From positions 1-16,824 of the forward strand of contig URJD01000022.1 in NCBI GenBank assembly GCA_900548075.1: a stretch of 16,824 bases of DNA, written 5' to 3'. The DNA is from an uncultured Collinsella sp. GTDB taxonomy: Bacteria; Actinomycetota; Coriobacteriia; Coriobacteriales; Coriobacteriaceae. A program made the position numbers and the translations under genes. The notes beneath the pieces were generated by a model. That model made no database searches. It had not been told where the DNA came from and worked only from the letters and a program-made list of their open reading frames with translations. Positions 14,275 to 16,824 of the stretch are shown here, piece by piece. The first letter of the stretch is position 1, and every line of letters begins with the position of its first letter.

Positions 14275-15738
14275 ATGAGCTCTGAAAAACGAGGAACGAT
14301 TGGTTCGTTCGCTCTGCTGGGCATGACGGTCGCCGCCGTGTTCGGTATCAAGAACATCATCAACAACAACGCGGCCATCGGCTTGGCAGCTGCGCCGTCG
14401 TTCTTCTTCGCCACGCTTTTGTACTTTGTCCCCTATACCCTGGTTACCGCCGAGTTCGTCGGCCTCAACAAGGACTCCGAGTCTGGCGTGTACGCATGGG
14501 TTAAGACCTCGATGGGTGGTCGCTGGGCGTTCCTGACGGCATTTAGCTACTGGTTCGTTAACCTGTTCTTCTTTGCGTCCGTCCTGCCCAACGTCATCAT
14601 CTACGCGAGCTACGTGTTCTTTGGTGCCAACGCCGAGCTTTCGCAGCTATGGATCACCATTATCGAGATCGTCGTCTTTGCTATCGCCACGTGGGTTTCG
14701 ACCAAGGGCGCTAAGTGGATCGGCTCCATTTCCTCCTTCGGTTCGACCGCGGCTCTCGGCCTGACCGCCGTGTTCATCCTGCTGTCCCTGGCTGCTGCCT
14801 TTGGCGGCGTTGAGTTCGCTACGGCTCCTACTCCCGCTAACATGGCTCCCGACATGAGCAACTTCGCAACTGCGTGGGGCTTCTTCGGTACGCTTGCCTG
14901 GATCATCCAGGGCGTTGGCGGCGCTGAGTCTGTCGGCGTGTTCCTTAACGACCTTAAGGGTGGCGTCAAGGCCTTCGTGCGCACCGTCGTTATCGCCGGC
15001 CTGACCATCGGCCTTCTGTATGCAGGCGCTTCGCTGCTGGTTAACCTGTTCATCCCCGAGGGCGGCGTTGCCATCTCCACCGGTATCTTCGACGTATTCG
15101 GCGCTGTCTTTGCCCACTTTGGCATTCCCATGGAAGTGTCTACGCGCGCCATCGGCTTGATCCTTCTCGCCGCCACGCTGGGCTCCCTCATGATGTGGAC
15201 CTCTGCTCCCATCAAGGTTTTCTTCACCGAGATCCCCAAGGGCGTCTTTGGTAGCAAGATCGTCGAGCTCAACGAGCATGGCATTCCTGCCCGCGCTGCT
15301 TGGCTGCAGTTCGCCATCGTCGTCCCCATCCTGATCATTCCGGCCCTGGGCTCCGGTAACCTCGACGACCTGCTCATGATCGTCACCAACATGACTGCTG
15401 CCACCGCTCTGCTCCCACCGCTGCTGATTTTGCTTGCCTACTTTATGCTGCGCAAGAACTTTGACGCCGCTCCCCGTGGCTTCCGCATGGGTTCGCGCAG
15501 CTTTGGCCTGGTCGTTGCCGCATTCCTGCTTGTGGTCTTCTGCTTCGTGCTTATCTGCGGCACCATTCCGCTCGATCAGCCGCTGTGGCTGACGCTGGTC
15601 TACAACGTTGGCGGCGTGGTTGTCTTCCTGGGCCTTGCCGTGATCTGGTACAACCGCTATATCAACCGTCTGCGTGAGACCGATCCCGAGGCCGCCGAGA
15701 GCGAACTGCGTCCGTCTGTCCTCGACATGATGGAGTAG
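14275..15738 (+). CDS. ygjI: APC-superfamily transporter, YgjI/EbgB-like
   Basis: A 487-residue integral membrane protein with about 12 hydrophobic segments, of the amino acid-polyamine-organocation superfamily. The N-terminus (RGTIGSFALLGMTVAAVFGI), the segment SGVYAWVKTSMGGRWAF, the segment GGAESVGVFLNDLKGG and HGIPARAAWLQF resemble E. coli YgjI (EbgB). That protein is also encoded directly after ebgC in E. coli. The substrate is not known; family membership suggests an amino acid or amine, while the operon suggests a link to galactoside use. The ATG at 14275 has GGGAGG upstream; an in-frame TTG at 14263 adds four residues and lies before that site, so it is unlikely. A strong terminator follows. 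Confidence 0.9.
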   Translation: MSSEKRGTIGSFALLGMTVAAVFGIKNIINNNAAIGLAAAPSFFFATLLYFVPYTLVTAEFVGLNKDSESGVYAWVKTSMGGRWAFLTAFSYWFVNLFFFASVLPNVIIYASYVFFGANAELSQLWITIIEIVVFAIATWVSTKGAKWIGSISSFGSTAALGLTAVFILLSLAAAFGGVEFATAPTPANMAPDMSNFATAWGFFGTLAWIIQGVGGAESVGVFLNDLKGGVKAFVRTVVIAGLTIGLLYAGASLLVNLFIPEGGVAISTGIFDVFGAVFAHFGIPMEVSTRAIGLILLAATLGSLMMWTSAPIKVFFTEIPKGVFGSKIVELNEHGIPARAAWLQFAIVVPILIIPALGSGNLDDLLMIVTNMTAATALLPPLLILLAYFMLRKNFDAAPRGFRMGSRSFGLVVAAFLLVVFCFVLICGTIPLDQPLWLTLVYNVGGVVVFLGLAVIWYNRYINRLRETDPEAAESELRPSVLDMME

Positions 15739-15785
15739 CGGCTAGGATTAATCTACGGCTGTGGAATAAATCGATTCCCTTTCCT

Positions 15786-15815
15786 AAGGAGGGGCCTTAC
15801 GAGGCCCCTCCTTTT
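15786..15815 (+). terminator. Terminator of the ebg operon
   Basis: A perfect 12-bp GC-rich stem (AAGGAGGGGCCT with AGGCCCCTCCTT) has a TACG tetraloop and ends in TTTT. It lies 47 bp after the permease stop and closes the ebgA-ebgC-ygjI unit. Confidence 0.92.
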
Positions 15816-15835
15816 GTGTTTTGGGGCATGGCTTT

Positions 15836-16071
15836 GGACCCCGTGGGCAAAAAATGCCAAATATGAGTACTGTTGCAAAATAAGTGCCATATCTATCGGC
15901 CTGTTCTGAGCAAAAATGGGCTCAAAATCAATTTATCAAACCCCCTTTAAAGGGCGTTTGACGGCTTTCAACCTCTTCGAATCGCTCAAAGTAGGCAACT
16001 AGCTTTCGATTTTGCTGCTACTAAATTGGTGACAGTACTCATATTTGCCACTTTTTGACCATGGGGTATCC
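15836..16071. mobile_element. MITE-like element with long terminal inverted repeats (236 bp)
   Basis: The ends form an inverted repeat: 15836-15873 against 16032-16071, 34 of 38 positions paired plus a 2-nt gap, including a perfect 16-bp core, CAAATATGAGTACTGT. The interior is clearly AT-richer than its surroundings and encodes no plausible protein. Near the centre is a 26-bp palindrome with one mismatch pair (15936-15961) around CCCTTTAAAGGG; a smaller TGAGC/GCTCA hairpin lies near 15907-15923. This architecture fits a small non-autonomous transposon between the ebg operon and ptsH. No clear target duplication was found, so a structured RNA or a paired operator is the alternative. Confidence 0.65.
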
Positions 16072-16159
16072 GGAGGGGCCCTCGATAAGCATCTAACGCT
16101 ACAATAACTACCACGTGGCTGGGTTTGCCGGCCGAATGTGTGATGTCGTGGGAGGGGAC

Positions 16160-16408
16160 ATGGTCGAGTTTACAAAGACGATTAAAGATCCGTTGGGACT
16201 ACACGCCCGCCCGGTTGCGCTGCTCTATGACATCATTGCCAAGCACCGTAGCGACGTGTCGGTCAGCATCGGCGACCGCCATACCGACGGTCGCGACGTT
16301 ATGGGCCTCATGGCTCTCTACGGCGAGTGCGGCGAGGACATCATCTTCCGCGTTTCGGGCGTAGATGAGGCCTCGTGCGTCACGTCGATCAGAAACCTCT
16401 CGCTCTAA
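16160..16408 (+). CDS. ptsH: HPr-family phosphocarrier protein of the phosphotransferase system
   Basis: HPr passes phosphate from enzyme I to the sugar-specific EIIA proteins. The 82-residue protein has the active-site motif GLHARP with His15. The regulatory-site region reads GRDVMGLMAL, so position 46, normally Ser in HPr controlled by HPr kinase, is Asp46. The rest of the fold is recognisable. The frame is open 15 codons upstream, but the ATG at 16160 has GGGAGGGG just before it and starts at the conserved MVEFTKTIKDPLGLHARP. It stands alone between the MITE-like element and feoA with its own terminator, not beside ptsI in this window. A paralogue such as Crh is less likely because His15 is kept. 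Confidence 0.93.
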   Translation: MVEFTKTIKDPLGLHARPVALLYDIIAKHRSDVSVSIGDRHTDGRDVMGLMALYGECGEDIIFRVSGVDEASCVTSIRNLSL

Positions 16409-16416
16409 GCATGACA

Positions 16417-16460
16417 GGGCGTGGTAAAGGATGGTCCTTTGCCGCGCCTTTTGTTTTGTT
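16417..16460 (+). terminator. ptsH intrinsic terminator
   Basis: A 13-bp stem (16418-16430 with 16436-16448, two G-U pairs) has a 5-nt loop and is followed by TTTTGTTTTGTTT. It begins 9 bp after the ptsH stop. Confidence 0.88.
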
Positions 16461-16520
16461 TCGTATAGGAAACTTTTTCGAAATCTGAATGGGGACCCTT
16501 TCCAAAAAGTTAACCACGTG

Positions 16521-16566
16521 TTAGTTTACTAAAGCGAACATAGACATGGCTAACTTTTGCCATGTC
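16521..16566. promoter_or_regulatory. Inverted repeats upstream of feoA
   Basis: TTAGTTTACTAA (16521-16532, 10 of 12 symmetric) loosely resembles DtxR/IdeR-type metal-regulator sites. Just downstream is a perfect 8-bp inverted repeat, GACATGGC and GCCATGTC (16543-16550 and 16559-16566, 8-nt spacer). They lie 36-81 bp before feoA, where an iron-responsive operator would be expected. No -10/-35 pair is clear. Confidence 0.4.
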
Positions 16567-16601
16567 GATGTTGAGGACGAACCGATGTTAGGAGCTCACT
16601 C

Positions 16602-16824
16602 ATGTCTTGCGGACCGCAGATGCCGGCTATGCCGCTTTCGATGGTAAAGGCGGGCGAAACCGTGCGCGTGTCTCGTGTAAAGGGCAATGAGGACATGAAG
16701 CACCACCTCAAGGACCTCGGCTTTGTCGAGGGCAGCGAGATTCACGTGGTGAGCTCGAGCGGCGCCAACATCATCGTCACGGTGCTGGGCGCTCGCTTTG
16801 GCATCGATTCCAAGGTTGCCATGC
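16602..16824 (+). CDS. feoA: Ferrous iron transport protein FeoA (3' end outside window)
   Basis: FeoA is a small SH3-like cytoplasmic protein that supports the FeoB ferrous iron transporter. The 74 visible residues include MVKAGETVRVSRVKG, then HHLKDLGFVEGSEIHVV, then IIVTVLGARFGIDSKVAM, the usual FeoA domain order. The ATG at 16602 has AGGAG 8 nt upstream; later in-frame ATGs are possible starts but less well placed. A short Cys-containing N-terminus (MSCGPQMPAMP) precedes the domain. The gene runs off the window, and feoB probably follows. Confidence 0.9.
   Translation, partial: MSCGPQMPAMPLSMVKAGETVRVSRVKGNEDMKHHLKDLGFVEGSEIHVVSSSGANIIVTVLGARFGIDSKVAM

Overview
The window looks like chromosomal DNA of a high-GC Gram-positive anaerobe of the class Coriobacteriia, most likely Collinsella. 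This is inferred from gene content, codon use and strong AAGGAGG-type ribosome binding sites; no rRNA or marker search was possible. No phage, insertion sequence with a transposase, CRISPR array, rRNA or tRNA gene was seen.

Layout. (1) 1-1183, + strand: C-terminal part of phosphoenolpyruvate carboxylase. (2) 1205-6158: a nickel-dependent lactate racemase locus. larA (TTG start) and a MIP-family channel resembling the lactic-acid channel LarD are on the + strand. The cofactor genes larB and larC, followed by a TetR-type regulator, are on the - strand. The larA/channel pair is bracketed by two copies of an unusual nested palindrome. larE and the C-terminal half of LarC are not in the window. 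(3) 6275-8954: serB (- strand) divergent from aspS (+ strand). (4) 8980-9253: the aspS terminator, then a 62-bp-period array of hairpins. (5) 9261-15815: a LacI-type regulator divergent from a three-gene operon, ebgA-ebgC-ygjI. Three identical 14-bp operator-like sites lie upstream of ebgA. (6) 15836-16071: an AT-rich, MITE-like element with about 38-bp terminal inverted repeats. (7) 16160-16408: an HPr-type phosphocarrier with Asp at the Ser46 position. (8) 16602-end: the start of feoA (ferrous iron uptake).

How the genes work together. LarA interconverts L- and D-lactate, and the channel probably moves lactic acid. LarB and LarC carry out early and late steps of building the nickel-pincer cofactor. 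The linked TetR protein may control the locus. EbgA/EbgC form a beta-galactosidase, probably under the adjacent LacI-type repressor, and the APC permease is co-transcribed with them. HPr belongs to the sugar phosphotransferase system.

The most unusual content is non-coding. Two 125-127-bp nested palindromes keep their core but have outer arms of unrelated sequence that are still perfectly or almost perfectly complementary. The 62-bp hairpin array shows compensatory changes. The MITE-like element is a third candidate repeat. None of these could be compared with a database here.
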